Below, in pieces: positions 26,286 through 34,857 of a stretch of DNA of 64,000 nucleotides. Within the stretch, counting starts at the first letter, position 1. Each line of letters opens with the position of its first letter. Under the pieces are notes generated by a model. The model did no database searches. It saw only the letters and a program-made list of their open reading frames with translations, and was not told the DNA's origin. Source of the stretch: Muribaculaceae bacterium (GTDB lineage: Bacteria > Bacteroidota > Bacteroidia > Bacteroidales > Muribaculaceae); contig JAFQZK010000022.1 in assembly GCA_017405965.1 (NCBI GenBank), forward strand, positions 62,001 to 126,000. The letters run 5' to 3'. The position numbers and the translations under genes were made by a program.

Positions 26286-26393
26286 AAGTTTAGAGTTCAG
26301 TGGTTAGTCTTTAGAGGCCCATCCACTGGACGACAAAACATAAAACATCATTTATCAATCATTTATAAACGAAACTGATTTTATTCAATTAAA

Positions 26394-27605
26394 ATGGAAA
26401 AAATTAAAATGACCACTCCCATCGTGGAGATGGACGGTGACGAGATGACCCGCATCCTGTGGAAGATGATCAAGGACGAACTGATTCTTCCGTTTGTTGA
26501 CCTCAAGAGTGAGTACTACGACCTGGGTCTTGTAAAGCGCGACGAGACTGGTGACCAAATCACCATCGACGCTGCCGAGGCTTGCAAGAAGTACGGTGTC
26601 GGCGTGAAGTGCGCTACCATCACCCCCAACCTGAAACGTATGGACGAGTACAAGCTGCACAAGATGTGGAAGAGCCCCAACGGCACCATCCGTTCGATTC
26701 TCGACGGTACCGTATTCCGTGCTCCCATCACCATCGACAGCATCAAGCCCGTCGTTAAGAATTGGGAGAAGCCCATCACCATCGCTCGTCATGCCTATGG
26801 CGACGTTTACAAGAGTGTTGAGCTGCGCGCCGACGAACCCGGTGTTGCCAAGCTCGTCTTCGACGGTGAAAGCGGCAAGCACGAAGAAGTGGTAATCCAC
26901 GAGTTCAAGGGCGCTGGCGTCCTCCAAGGCATGCACAACCTGGACAAGTCCATCCGTTCGTTTGCTCACAGCTGCTTCAAGTATGCTATCGATACCAAGC
27001 AGGACCTGTGGTTCTCGACCAAGGACACCATCAGCAAGCAGTATGACGCTCAGTTCCGCATCATCTTTGAGGAGGTTTATGAGAAGGAGTACAAGGCTGA
27101 GTTCGAGAAGCTGGGTCTGGAGTACTTCTACACCCTGATCGACGACGCCGTTGCTCGCGTGATCCGCAGCAAGGGTGGTTACATCTGGGCTTGCAAGAAC
27201 TACGACGGCGACGTGATGAGCGACATGGTCAGCACCGCCTTCGGTTCACTGGCTATGATGACCAGCGTGCTCGTTAGCCCCGACGGCAACTACGAGTATG
27301 AGGCTGCCCACGGTACCGTAACCCGCCACTACTACAAGTATCTCGAGGGCGAGGAGACTTCCACCAACCCCATGGCTACCATCTTTGCATGGAGCGGCGC
27401 CCTGCGCAAGCGCGGTGAGAAGGACGGTCTCAAGGACCTCATGAACTTTGGTGACCAGCTCGAGGCTGCTTGCTTCGACACCCTCAACTCGGGTATCGTA
27501 ACCAAGGACCTCGTGAACCTGATGGAAGGTGTTGAGGCCAAGGCCGTCAACAGCGCCGAGTTCATCAAGACCATCCGCACCAACCTCGAGAAGCGCCTCG
27601 GCTAA
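26394..27605 (+). CDS. icd: NADP-dependent isocitrate dehydrogenase (eukaryotic-like type)
   Basis: 403 residues, the length of the homodimeric type II enzymes. It oxidatively decarboxylates isocitrate to 2-oxoglutarate, reducing NADP, and can run in reverse. Motifs: TPIVEMDGDEMTRILWKMIK, SPNGTIRSILDGTVFRAPI (substrate Ser and Arg), KNYDGDVMSDMVSTAFGSLA (metal Asp residues), and YEAAHGTVTRHYYKY (NADP binding). Start at 26394; an in-frame ATG at 26409 is possible. With citrate lyase and aconitase it makes a short path between citrate and 2-oxoglutarate. A repeated hairpin lies 30 bp after the stop. Confidence 0.95.
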   Translation: MEKIKMTTPIVEMDGDEMTRILWKMIKDELILPFVDLKSEYYDLGLVKRDETGDQITIDAAEACKKYGVGVKCATITPNLKRMDEYKLHKMWKSPNGTIRSILDGTVFRAPITIDSIKPVVKNWEKPITIARHAYGDVYKSVELRADEPGVAKLVFDGESGKHEEVVIHEFKGAGVLQGMHNLDKSIRSFAHSCFKYAIDTKQDLWFSTKDTISKQYDAQFRIIFEEVYEKEYKAEFEKLGLEYFYTLIDDAVARVIRSKGGYIWACKNYDGDVMSDMVSTAFGSLAMMTSVLVSPDGNYEYEAAHGTVTRHYYKYLEGEETSTNPMATIFAWSGALRKRGEKDGLKDLMNFGDQLEAACFDTLNSGIVTKDLVNLMEGVEAKAVNSAEFIKTIRTNLEKRLG

Positions 27606-27634
27606 TCCCCGTCCCGCTTTTCCAGCAACCTAAC

Positions 27635-27665
27635 GAGGGCTGTGGCACCAGTTGCCACAGCCCTC
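27635..27665. repeat. GAGGGCTGTGGCA hairpin, copy 1 (also possible terminator of icd)
   Basis: A perfect 13-bp stem, 27635-27647 with 27653-27665, loop CCAGT. Almost the same hairpin (one stem change and one loop change) recurs at 30609-30639, and each copy is followed 20-23 bp later by a REP2 palindrome. Confidence 0.75.
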
Positions 27666-27688
27666 ACTTGAATACTTCCCGCCCCTCC

Positions 27689-27711
27689 ATTACGGGCTAC
27701 CAGCCCGTAAT
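27689..27711. repeat. REP2 palindrome, copy a
   Basis: ATTACGGGCT (27689-27698), spacer ACC, AGCCCGTAAT (27702-27711), a perfect 10-bp stem. It lies upstream of RAYT-2. Confidence 0.85.
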
Positions 27712-27747
27712 ACCCACAACAACCCCTGCCTCAAGTTTTGTCCTGTA

Positions 27748-27768
27748 TTACGAGCTGTTAGCTCGTAA
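27748..27768. repeat. REP2 palindrome, copy b
   Basis: TTACGAGCT (27748-27756), spacer GTT, AGCTCGTAA (27760-27768). It has a compensated change relative to copy a (GAGC with GCTC in place of GGGC with GCCC), so the stem is kept while the sequence drifts. It ends 50 bp before the RAYT-2 start. Confidence 0.85.
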
Positions 27769-27818
27769 AATGAATCCATTTATTGCATGAATCGTGATTT
27801 GTCATTACCTTTGTCTTT

Positions 27819-28805
27819 ATGGACAACAGCAATGAACGCAGGAAACAGTGGATTAAGGCTCACCCTGAACTCGTCACCAAGCCGTCGATGAAACGTCGCA
27901 TGATTGGTCACGACTACAGTGGGGTCGCTATCTATATGGTTACATTGTGCGTTGAGGGAAGACGCCCCTTGCTGGGAGAGTTGCGTGACCCTGATGACCG
28001 CCATGCCATGCCTTGGGTCTATCCCTCACAAATTGGCCTGGCTGTTAAGCGTGCATGGCAGGAGATTCCATATTATCACCCGCAAGTCAAGTTGTTGGGA
28101 TTCCAATTGATGCCCGATCATGTACATGGCATCATCTATGCCACATCACCACTTCCACGACACCTGGGACATTTGATTCAAGGTTTCAAGAAGGGTTGCA
28201 GAGATGCCATCAAGCAACTGTTGGATGACCAGGAAAGACTGTGGGAAGAGGGTTACAATGACCGTATCCTTCAAGGTGGCGGACAATTGGACAGATGGAT
28301 CCAATACCTTATCGACAATCCTCGCCGACTATGGATAAAACGGCATCATCCAGACTTGTTCTTGCAACAAACCGACATCGTCATTGGCTCGACACCTGTA
28401 GTCGCCATGGGCAACAGGTTGCTGCTTGATTATCCCGAAAAGGTGGCGGTGAGGTGTTCGAGGAGACTCTCCGAGACCGAGATTGACCATGAATGCCAGC
28501 GATACCTGAGCATGGCCAGGGATGGCGCTGTCTTAGTTTCACCCTGTATCAGTCCTGGAGAAAAAGAGGTGATGGGCACCGCATTTGAAGCCGGCTATCC
28601 TCTCATTGTCCTTATTGAAAACGGGTTCTCTCCATACCAGAAACCTAGCGGTCGTCAATTTGACGCTTGCTCCCAAGGCCGCCTTCTCATTGTTTCTCCA
28701 TGGCCTCATCATGACGATTATCGAAAGATAACCAAGAAGCAATGTGAAGACCTGAATGCCCTTGCGCGACACATCAGCGACAACAGCTGGCACAGTTCCA
28801 AGTGA
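27819..28805 (+). CDS. RAYT-2: REP-associated tyrosine transposase with a C-terminal Rossmann-like domain
   Basis: 328 residues. Same two-part build as the gene at 4848. The Y1 HUH nuclease domain (about 1-190) has HxH in LMPDHVHGIIYA and the likely catalytic Tyr in WEEGYNDRILQGGGQL, then YLIDNPRRLW. The C-terminal DprA/SLOG-like domain (about 195-328) has AMGNRLLLDYPEKVAVRCSR, AVLVSPCISPGEKEV, VLIENGFSP and LLIVSPWPHH. The start (MDNSNERRKQWIKAHPEL) aligns with RAYT-1, which fixes both starts. REP2 palindromes of a different sequence from REP1 lie on both sides. RAYTs act on the hairpins of their own REP family and are normally single-copy, domesticated genes. Confidence 0.85.
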   Translation: MDNSNERRKQWIKAHPELVTKPSMKRRMIGHDYSGVAIYMVTLCVEGRRPLLGELRDPDDRHAMPWVYPSQIGLAVKRAWQEIPYYHPQVKLLGFQLMPDHVHGIIYATSPLPRHLGHLIQGFKKGCRDAIKQLLDDQERLWEEGYNDRILQGGGQLDRWIQYLIDNPRRLWIKRHHPDLFLQQTDIVIGSTPVVAMGNRLLLDYPEKVAVRCSRRLSETEIDHECQRYLSMARDGAVLVSPCISPGEKEVMGTAFEAGYPLIVLIENGFSPYQKPSGRQFDACSQGRLLIVSPWPHHDDYRKITKKQCEDLNALARHISDNSWHSSK

Positions 28806-28820
28806 AAATGATGTCCTTGT

Positions 28821-28843
28821 ATTACGGGGTGGCAGTCTGTAAT
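28821..28843. repeat. REP2 palindrome, degenerate copy c
   Basis: ATTACGGGGT, spacer GGC, AGTCTGTAAT. The ends match the REP2 stem, but three inner positions no longer pair cleanly. It lies 15 bp after the RAYT-2 stop. Confidence 0.65.
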
Positions 28844-28883
28844 TGGAAAACTGGTTGAATGGGAAAAAACTGCACGCTTTGTG

Positions 28884-28914
28884 TTGCTGTTGTTAAGAAT
28901 TATCTCTACATTTG
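28884..28914 (+). promoter_or_regulatory. promoter of the secreted protein at 28961
   Basis: TTG at 28884-28886 and TACATTTG at 28907-28914 with 20-bp spacing. The leader is about 40 nt. Confidence 0.6.
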
Positions 28915-28960
28915 CCAATAAATAACCTCTTAGTATTAACCAATCAACAGTATTCAAGTT

Positions 28961-30586
28961 ATGAAACGATTTATTACTCTTATCTCACTAGCAGCAGCGC
29001 TGCTCATTCCCAATGTCGCTACGGCACAACACGCGCCTGCCAGGACTGGCATGAGGCTCTCCCAGTTCAAGGCGCCCGCACAAGTGCGTGGCAGTGAAGA
29101 GGAGCCCATCATGGACACTCCTGAGGGCATCCTCTATGACAACATGTATGCCACATCGTTTGCCTATGGCCTGGGATGGGGCGACATCTATATCCAGAAT
29201 GTCGATGGCGGCATCGGCAAGGTGGTCGAGGGCGCCGACGGCAACCTGTACATCTACAATCCCATCTCACAAGGCTACATCTGGTTCTCCATCCTGCCCT
29301 GGATCAAGGCTGAGCCTGCAGGCGACGGCAAGTATGTCGTGAAATTGCCGCAACTCTATATCATTGACGTTGGCGATCCTTATTATGCCTACTGCATGCA
29401 CTATGACGAGGACGAGGGTATGCCCGTTGTCGAAGAAGAAGGTGAAATCGAGTTCACTTGGGAGAATGGTGTGCTCACCCAGTTGGGCGACAAGTACATA
29501 GGCTTGTGTGACGCCACCGCCGACTGGTTCTACATGGCCGACCAGCACATCGTCTATGCTCCGCAGACCGATGAGCCCATCATCATGCACGACGATGAGT
29601 ATTACATGCAGAGTTACACGATGACCTATCTGTCGGATCCCACCGACCTGACAAAGACCAAGAATTGCATTGTGGACGTTGTCATCGATGGCGAGGACAT
29701 CTACATGGGCAACCTGAACGACAATAACTACGACTCGTTCATCAAGGGCACCCTCGTTGACGGTAAAGCCACCTTCCCCAGCCGCCAGTACCTGGGTGTC
29801 GACGCTTACTACAACGGCCACATCTATGTGCTCACCGGCGAGGCCTTTGTTGATACCGAGACCTATGGAAGCCCCGTGTTCAACTACAACCTCAACGACG
29901 AGATTGTCTTCAACGTCGATGAGGAGGCCAAGAACATTGTTGCCGAGTGGCCTGCCGCCATGGTTACCAATGTTGGTCCCAACACGCTCTCGATTCTCAA
30001 TGATTATGTGGCTCCCGGCCTCGTCGCTTTCGACGAATTCCCTGCCACTCCCGCAACGCCCATCTTCACCGATGACGACGTCACGGTAAACCAGTCGGCT
30101 GGCTGGGTAGTACTGCACTTCACCATTCCCACTGTTGATGTTAACGGATTCCGACTCAACGAGAACAAGTTGTACTACAACATCCTCCTTGATGACCAAG
30201 TGTTCACCTTTGATCCCGAAACCTATATCGGCTTCTCGAGCGCGATGACCGACATTCCCTACAAGTTTGAGGACAACGTTAACTTTGACATCTACATCAA
30301 CAACGGTCGCCACACGGTTTATCTCTACACCACCGATTTTGCCAACGTGGGAGTACAGAGCATCTACACTGCTGGAGGTGAAGTGAACCGTTCTGAAATC
30401 GCCTATGTCACCATGCCCGTCACCCCGTCGGGCATCAACGAACTTGCTACTGGTGCACAGGTAATTGAAACCCGCTACTTTGACCTCACTGGTCGCGAGT
30501 TGCCCACGGCTCCCGCTACGGGCCTCTATCTGCAACTCGCCACCTACAGCGACGGCACCACCACCGCCACCAAGGTCGTGAAGTAA
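28961..30586 (+). CDS. secreted protein with C-terminal sorting-like domain, unknown function
   Basis: 541 residues. A signal peptide is clear (MKRFITLISLAAALLIPNVA, cleavage after TAQ or nearby). The mature part is acidic and rich in Tyr, Asp and Gly, with beta-propeller-like or beta-sandwich text (NVDGGIGKVVEGADGNLYIY; YMQSYTMTYLSD; VVLHFTIPTVDVNGFRLNEN), which I cannot assign to a family. The last 50 or so residues, from TRYFDLTGRELP to TATKVVK, resemble the short C-terminal domains that direct type IX secretion or surface attachment in Bacteroidetes. It lies alone between RAYT-2 and a repeat module, with its own promoter. Confidence 0.82.
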   Translation: MKRFITLISLAAALLIPNVATAQHAPARTGMRLSQFKAPAQVRGSEEEPIMDTPEGILYDNMYATSFAYGLGWGDIYIQNVDGGIGKVVEGADGNLYIYNPISQGYIWFSILPWIKAEPAGDGKYVVKLPQLYIIDVGDPYYAYCMHYDEDEGMPVVEEEGEIEFTWENGVLTQLGDKYIGLCDATADWFYMADQHIVYAPQTDEPIIMHDDEYYMQSYTMTYLSDPTDLTKTKNCIVDVVIDGEDIYMGNLNDNNYDSFIKGTLVDGKATFPSRQYLGVDAYYNGHIYVLTGEAFVDTETYGSPVFNYNLNDEIVFNVDEEAKNIVAEWPAAMVTNVGPNTLSILNDYVAPGLVAFDEFPATPATPIFTDDDVTVNQSAGWVVLHFTIPTVDVNGFRLNENKLYYNILLDDQVFTFDPETYIGFSSAMTDIPYKFEDNVNFDIYINNGRHTVYLYTTDFANVGVQSIYTAGGEVNRSEIAYVTMPVTPSGINELATGAQVIETRYFDLTGRELPTAPATGLYLQLATYSDGTTTATKVVK

Positions 30587-30608
30587 TATCCCGCTAAGAA
30601 TCAATAAC

Positions 30609-30639
30609 GAGGGCTGCGGCACTAGTTGCCACAGCCCTC
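30609..30639. repeat. GAGGGCTGCGGCA hairpin, copy 2 (possible terminator)
   Basis: Same hairpin as 27635-27665, with one mismatched stem pair (C in place of T) and loop CTAGT, followed by TTTGG. It lies 22 bp after the stop of the secreted-protein gene. Confidence 0.75.
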
Positions 30640-30659
30640 TTTGGTTAGTGCTGTCTTGG

Positions 30660-30684
30660 TATTACGGGCTGGGAGCCCGTAATA
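30660..30684. repeat. REP2 palindrome, copy d
   Basis: ATTACGGGCT (30661-30670), spacer GGG, AGCCCGTAAT (30674-30683), a perfect stem equal to copy a but with a different spacer. It is flanked by T and A, extending the pairing by one. Confidence 0.85.
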
Positions 30685-30767
30685 CAGGAATAGCCCATCA
30701 CCTCGCTCCAGCCTGCTCCTCTTGCAATAAAAAAGATACTGGATGTTTTTTTCTCAATAGATTGTCG

Positions 30768-30775
30768 TATATTTG
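30768..30775 (+). promoter_or_regulatory. -7 element for the TPR protein
   Basis: TATATTTG matches TAnnTTTG. No TTTG is visible at -33. It would give a leader of about 95 nt. Confidence 0.45.
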
Positions 30776-30877
30776 CAGAATGGTGGCCTTTATGAATGTT
30801 AGATGGTTTAGCTTCTGACCAACTACTCACTAAAGCTACAGCGATCTCTTTTTTCAATATACAATACAACTTCCCTT

Positions 30878-33838
30878 ATGGATATGATTCATTTAAATAG
30901 ATTATTGATATCGTTGATTATCATTCTTTCCTCAGTCTCATTAGCTGATGCACAAGTTCAGTATGGAGTGGTAAAAACTCCTGGACGCCCAGGAAAGCAG
31001 GGAACCGGGTTAAAAGGAGCTGTGGTAAAAGTATCTGGTCGTAATGATATTCTTGTGGAGAATTCCAATGGATCATTCTCATTCCCATTGGTAAGTAAGC
31101 AGTTTGCTGTTAAATCGGTGGAGCTGAAGAACTATAAATTAATCGACTCCGAAGCAGCGCCAAAAACTTACCGTTACTCCTCCACACCCATCGTTTTCTT
31201 GATGGAAACTGCTGACCATCTGCTGGCAGATCAGCTCGCAGCAGAGCGAAGCATTCGTCAATCCCTACAACGAACCATCAATGAACGTGAAAAAGAATTG
31301 GAAAAGCTCCGCCAGCAAAACAAAATCACCCAAGAACAGCTGCAGAAGGCCATGCTGGAATTATATGACTACGAGGCCAGCAATGAAAAACTGATCCGCG
31401 ACATGGCCATACGTTTCACACAAATGGACTTTGACCAGTTAGACAGCATCAATCGCAAAATAAGCCAATGGATTTTGGAAGGAGAGCTCACCAAGGCAGA
31501 CTCGCTGTTACGGACCAAGGGTGATATACACGTCCGCATTGCCCAATTGAATCAACATCACGAAGCAAATATCAAGGATAGAGAACAATTAGAACAGAGC
31601 GAGTCATTGGAACAGTACAACCGTGAAGACGTGGCCAACGACTGTTACAGCAAGTTTGACATGTGTAAGTTAAAACTCCAATTTGACTCCGCCGCACACT
31701 ATATTGCCCTGCGAGCCGACCTTAAGCCACCACAAGCTCAATGGCTGAATGATGCCGGCATATTCTATAGAGATTATTTATCGAAATTTCAAGAAGCTGA
31801 AAAGTTTTTTCAACGTAGCATCGATGCTCTTCTGTCAGAGGAAACAACCGACGAACTCATGTTGGCCGAAACCTACGACGAACTAGGACAAACTTACTAC
31901 ATAGGAAGTTATTATGATGAAAGCATTGACAGTGAAAAAGCGATAGAACTGAGCGAAAAAGCATTATCAATCCGAAAGCGATTATTGGGAGAAAAGCATG
32001 CTCTAACGGCCGAAGCATACAATAATCTGGGTATTCTTACCGATCATTCGCTTATCACAAAGGCTATCAATATACTTAAAGAACTGGATGAAGAGAATAA
32101 CCCCAGCCTCGCCACATACTATGAAAACTTTGCAATAACGAGACTTTTACCGTCTGGCTATTGGCAACAGGCAATGGAACAGTATCTTTTGCCAGCTTTA
32201 GCTATCAAAAAGAAAGCCTATGGGGACGAAAGCATCTCAACAGCCGAAGCTTTCACCCAAATCGGGAAGCTCTATCAGAGACAATCTTACTACCCCATGT
32301 CACATTGGTGGGTCGACTGTGCTTGCGCCATATCCTACTTCTCGAACGCCTTGCGCATTTATGAGAAAACATATGGCAAGGAACACTTGACTGTCGCTGA
32401 GCTACATAGGTTAATTGGACAAGAGTTCAAACATCTGGCCGAGAACCACAAAAACTCTGGCTCGGTGGCACTTGCAGACGGGTGCCTTGAAGTGGCAATC
32501 AACGAACTGAACGCCACCTTAGATATCTACAACAATTATGAGAGCAAGCATGGCTTTTTGCCAGCGCAAAGCACCGACACTCAGGAATTATTTGAAGAAG
32601 TCCAATCGATGCATCAGGCTTCGATAAACGATAACGAGCATGGACCAGAAAACATTGCTCTTTGCTACAAGACACTTGCGGGGTCACTATATGACTGCGG
32701 CCAATACGAGAATTCATTGGCATATCTTCTAGATGCACTAAAGTCCAAAAGCTCATGGCCCTATGAACCAGGACAATATAAACTGGCTGCTGATTATTTA
32801 GACATCGGCAAAGTGTATTATGCGATGGGAGATACGACTCATGCACAAGAATGGTTCGATAAGGCATTAGCAACCGACTTCCCTGGCTTAGCTTACGATG
32901 AGCTTTCCAATTTATACGACTCCCAAAACGAACTAGAAAAGGCTGCGCTGTACTGTAAAAAAATGATTGAAACTGATCAATCCAATAATAATCCCCGTGA
33001 TGTACTATACGAGCGAATGGGGAATATCTGTGAGCGCAGCGGTGATTATCATCAAGCAGCAGAGTGGTGGAAACGGGCTCTTGACCTCAGAGAAAAGGAG
33101 TACTACTCCAACCGTAATAAAAACAGTACTCTCTTTTTATTCAATCCTGCTGAGGTTTATGAAGAGGTATTAGCCCTAGAATACCGTGAGTTAATTGAAA
33201 GCTACAACAAGTCAGGCTATCTTTATGCAATGGATGGCGACAAAACCCATTCCCAGGAGTGCTACAATAAAGTATTGGATATGATGACCGACACATTGGG
33301 CGATAAACACCACTTGATTGCAGATTGTTATGACAACATCGGTATGATGCATTGCCTATTAGGTGAATATACCGAAGCCGAGAAAGTGCTAAAAAAGGCA
33401 CAAAAGATACGAAAAAAAGCAGATTTTGATAACGAGACAGACCGCATACTGGCCCTCACACAGAGCGACATCTGTATGGGTAAACTCTACGCCTGTCAAA
33501 ACGATTCAACAAAAGCATTAGAACTTTTCAGGGAGGCCTATCGCACAAGGAGCCAGTATTACAGCGTCAAAAGAAGCCCTGAAATTGCCGAATGCTGGCT
33601 TTGTGTCGGTAAGTTATATGAACAATTCGGCGAGTATGAGAAGGCTTTGACATGCTATGACGAAGTATATAGGATTAAGGCCTATTCCTTCAATCATGTC
33701 TATAAGAATGGATCTATCGTTTATAGTCATCCGATAGATTATCTTTCAGAAACAGCAATCACACCGGATCCCGAGATTCTCTATCTTGAACGACATATCA
33801 AAGAATTAGAAGACAAATGCTATCCTGATGACAATTAA
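30878..33838 (+). CDS. large secreted TPR protein with an N-terminal carboxypeptidase-regulatory-like domain
   Basis: 986 residues. A signal peptide (core LLISLIIILSSVSLADAQ) is followed by a short beta domain (about 30-110, KGAVVKVSGRNDILVENSNG) of the carboxypeptidase-regulatory type. A charged coiled coil follows (about 115-190, ERSIRQSLQRTINEREKELE). The rest is tetratricopeptide repeats, for example NLGILTDHSL, ALRIYEKTYGKEHLTVAELH, ADYLDIGKVYYAMGDTTHA and IGMMHCLLGEYTEAEKVLKK. TPRs mediate protein contacts; no enzymatic domain is visible. Base composition is plainly AT-richer than its neighbours, with frequent A/T third positions, which hints at transfer. The first ATG is at 30878, with another at 30884. 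Confidence 0.85.
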   Translation: MDMIHLNRLLISLIIILSSVSLADAQVQYGVVKTPGRPGKQGTGLKGAVVKVSGRNDILVENSNGSFSFPLVSKQFAVKSVELKNYKLIDSEAAPKTYRYSSTPIVFLMETADHLLADQLAAERSIRQSLQRTINEREKELEKLRQQNKITQEQLQKAMLELYDYEASNEKLIRDMAIRFTQMDFDQLDSINRKISQWILEGELTKADSLLRTKGDIHVRIAQLNQHHEANIKDREQLEQSESLEQYNREDVANDCYSKFDMCKLKLQFDSAAHYIALRADLKPPQAQWLNDAGIFYRDYLSKFQEAEKFFQRSIDALLSEETTDELMLAETYDELGQTYYIGSYYDESIDSEKAIELSEKALSIRKRLLGEKHALTAEAYNNLGILTDHSLITKAINILKELDEENNPSLATYYENFAITRLLPSGYWQQAMEQYLLPALAIKKKAYGDESISTAEAFTQIGKLYQRQSYYPMSHWWVDCACAISYFSNALRIYEKTYGKEHLTVAELHRLIGQEFKHLAENHKNSGSVALADGCLEVAINELNATLDIYNNYESKHGFLPAQSTDTQELFEEVQSMHQASINDNEHGPENIALCYKTLAGSLYDCGQYENSLAYLLDALKSKSSWPYEPGQYKLAADYLDIGKVYYAMGDTTHAQEWFDKALATDFPGLAYDELSNLYDSQNELEKAALYCKKMIETDQSNNNPRDVLYERMGNICERSGDYHQAAEWWKRALDLREKEYYSNRNKNSTLFLFNPAEVYEEVLALEYRELIESYNKSGYLYAMDGDKTHSQECYNKVLDMMTDTLGDKHHLIADCYDNIGMMHCLLGEYTEAEKVLKKAQKIRKKADFDNETDRILALTQSDICMGKLYACQNDSTKALELFREAYRTRSQYYSVKRSPEIAECWLCVGKLYEQFGEYEKALTCYDEVYRIKAYSFNHVYKNGSIVYSHPIDYLSETAITPDPEILYLERHIKELEDKCYPDDN

Positions 33839-33882
33839 CAAGAATAGCTTACAATAAAAGTACCTTTTTCAAGAAAATGCTG

Positions 33883-33890
33883 TAACTTTG
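33883..33890 (+). promoter_or_regulatory. -7 element upstream of corA and the peptide genes
   Basis: TAACTTTG matches TAnnTTTG, 26 bp before the corA ATG. No obvious -33 box. No other promoter-like match was seen before the precursor or maturase gene, so this may drive all three. Confidence 0.5.
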
Positions 33891-33916
33891 CATTATCTAA
33901 CAACAAGGCCGCAAAT

Positions 33917-34846
33917 ATGATCAGTTATTGGAAATGCAAGGATGGATTCAGCGAGATTCATCAGTGGAAGTCGGGCTGCTGGATTAAGGTGAGCAAGCCG
34001 ACTGCCGATGACTTGGCGTTGCTCAAGGAGCGCTTTGCTGTTCCCGACTTCACTCACGATGCCAAGGATATCGAGGAGCGCCCTCGTGTGGATCATGAAG
34101 ATAACTGGACACTGGTGTTCGTTCGCATCCCGTCCAAGGGCATCGACGAGGACGGTGACACCGTGTTCACGACCGCACCTTTGGCCGTTCTGATACGGGA
34201 CGATGTTTTTATCACGGTCAACTACTACGACACCGAGGTGCTCGACGATTTCATCCGCTGGAGTAACCAACGCCGCCTCTACACCTGCAAGGGGTATGAC
34301 CTGTTGCTGTCGCTGATGCTCTCATCATCGGTGTGGTACCTCAAATACCTCAAGCAGATGAACGGAATGCTGAACGTTGCCGAGGAGCGTCTCGAGCAGA
34401 AAATGGACAACGATGAACTGATGCGCACGATGGGAATCGGCAAATTCCTGATTTACTTCATCACATCGCTCAAGGGCAACATGACCGTGCTGGCACGTCT
34501 CAAGAAACGGCTTCGCAACACTCCTCACGACGAGGACCTGCTCGAGGATGTCGAGATCGAGACCCAGCAGGCACTCGACACCGCCAGCATCTACAACGAC
34601 ATTCTTGAGCGGCAACAGGAGACCTATTCATCAATTATCGGCAATAACCTGAACCGCATCATGAAGACCCTCACCGTGGTGACCATCCTGCTGATGATTC
34701 CCACCGTGATAGCCGGCTACTACGGCATGAACGTGCCCAACGGCATGGAGAGCCACTGGCTCGGTTTCCCGCTGGCGGTGGTCCTCTCGGTGGTCCTGAT
34801 GGCACTGGTCTACTTTTTTATTCGTCACAGCAAATTTTTCAAGTAA
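33917..34846 (+). CDS. corA: CorA family magnesium/divalent cation transporter
   Basis: 309 residues. An inner-membrane channel for Mg2+, and in some members Co2+ or Ni2+. The N-terminal cytoplasmic domain (about 1-240) is helical and charged. Two C-terminal transmembrane helices follow. The first ends in the family hallmark YYGMNVPNGMES (GMN motif, about residue 272). The second (VVLSVVLMALVYFFIRHSKFF) ends with a basic tail. Length is typical for bacterial CorA. The stop is only 11 bp before the Cys-rich repeat gene, so they may be cotranscribed; whether the function is linked is unknown. Confidence 0.93.
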   Translation: MISYWKCKDGFSEIHQWKSGCWIKVSKPTADDLALLKERFAVPDFTHDAKDIEERPRVDHEDNWTLVFVRIPSKGIDEDGDTVFTTAPLAVLIRDDVFITVNYYDTEVLDDFIRWSNQRRLYTCKGYDLLLSLMLSSSVWYLKYLKQMNGMLNVAEERLEQKMDNDELMRTMGIGKFLIYFITSLKGNMTVLARLKKRLRNTPHDEDLLEDVEIETQQALDTASIYNDILERQQETYSSIIGNNLNRIMKTLTVVTILLMIPTVIAGYYGMNVPNGMESHWLGFPLAVVLSVVLMALVYFFIRHSKFFK

Positions 34847-34857
34847 TAGTTACTACC

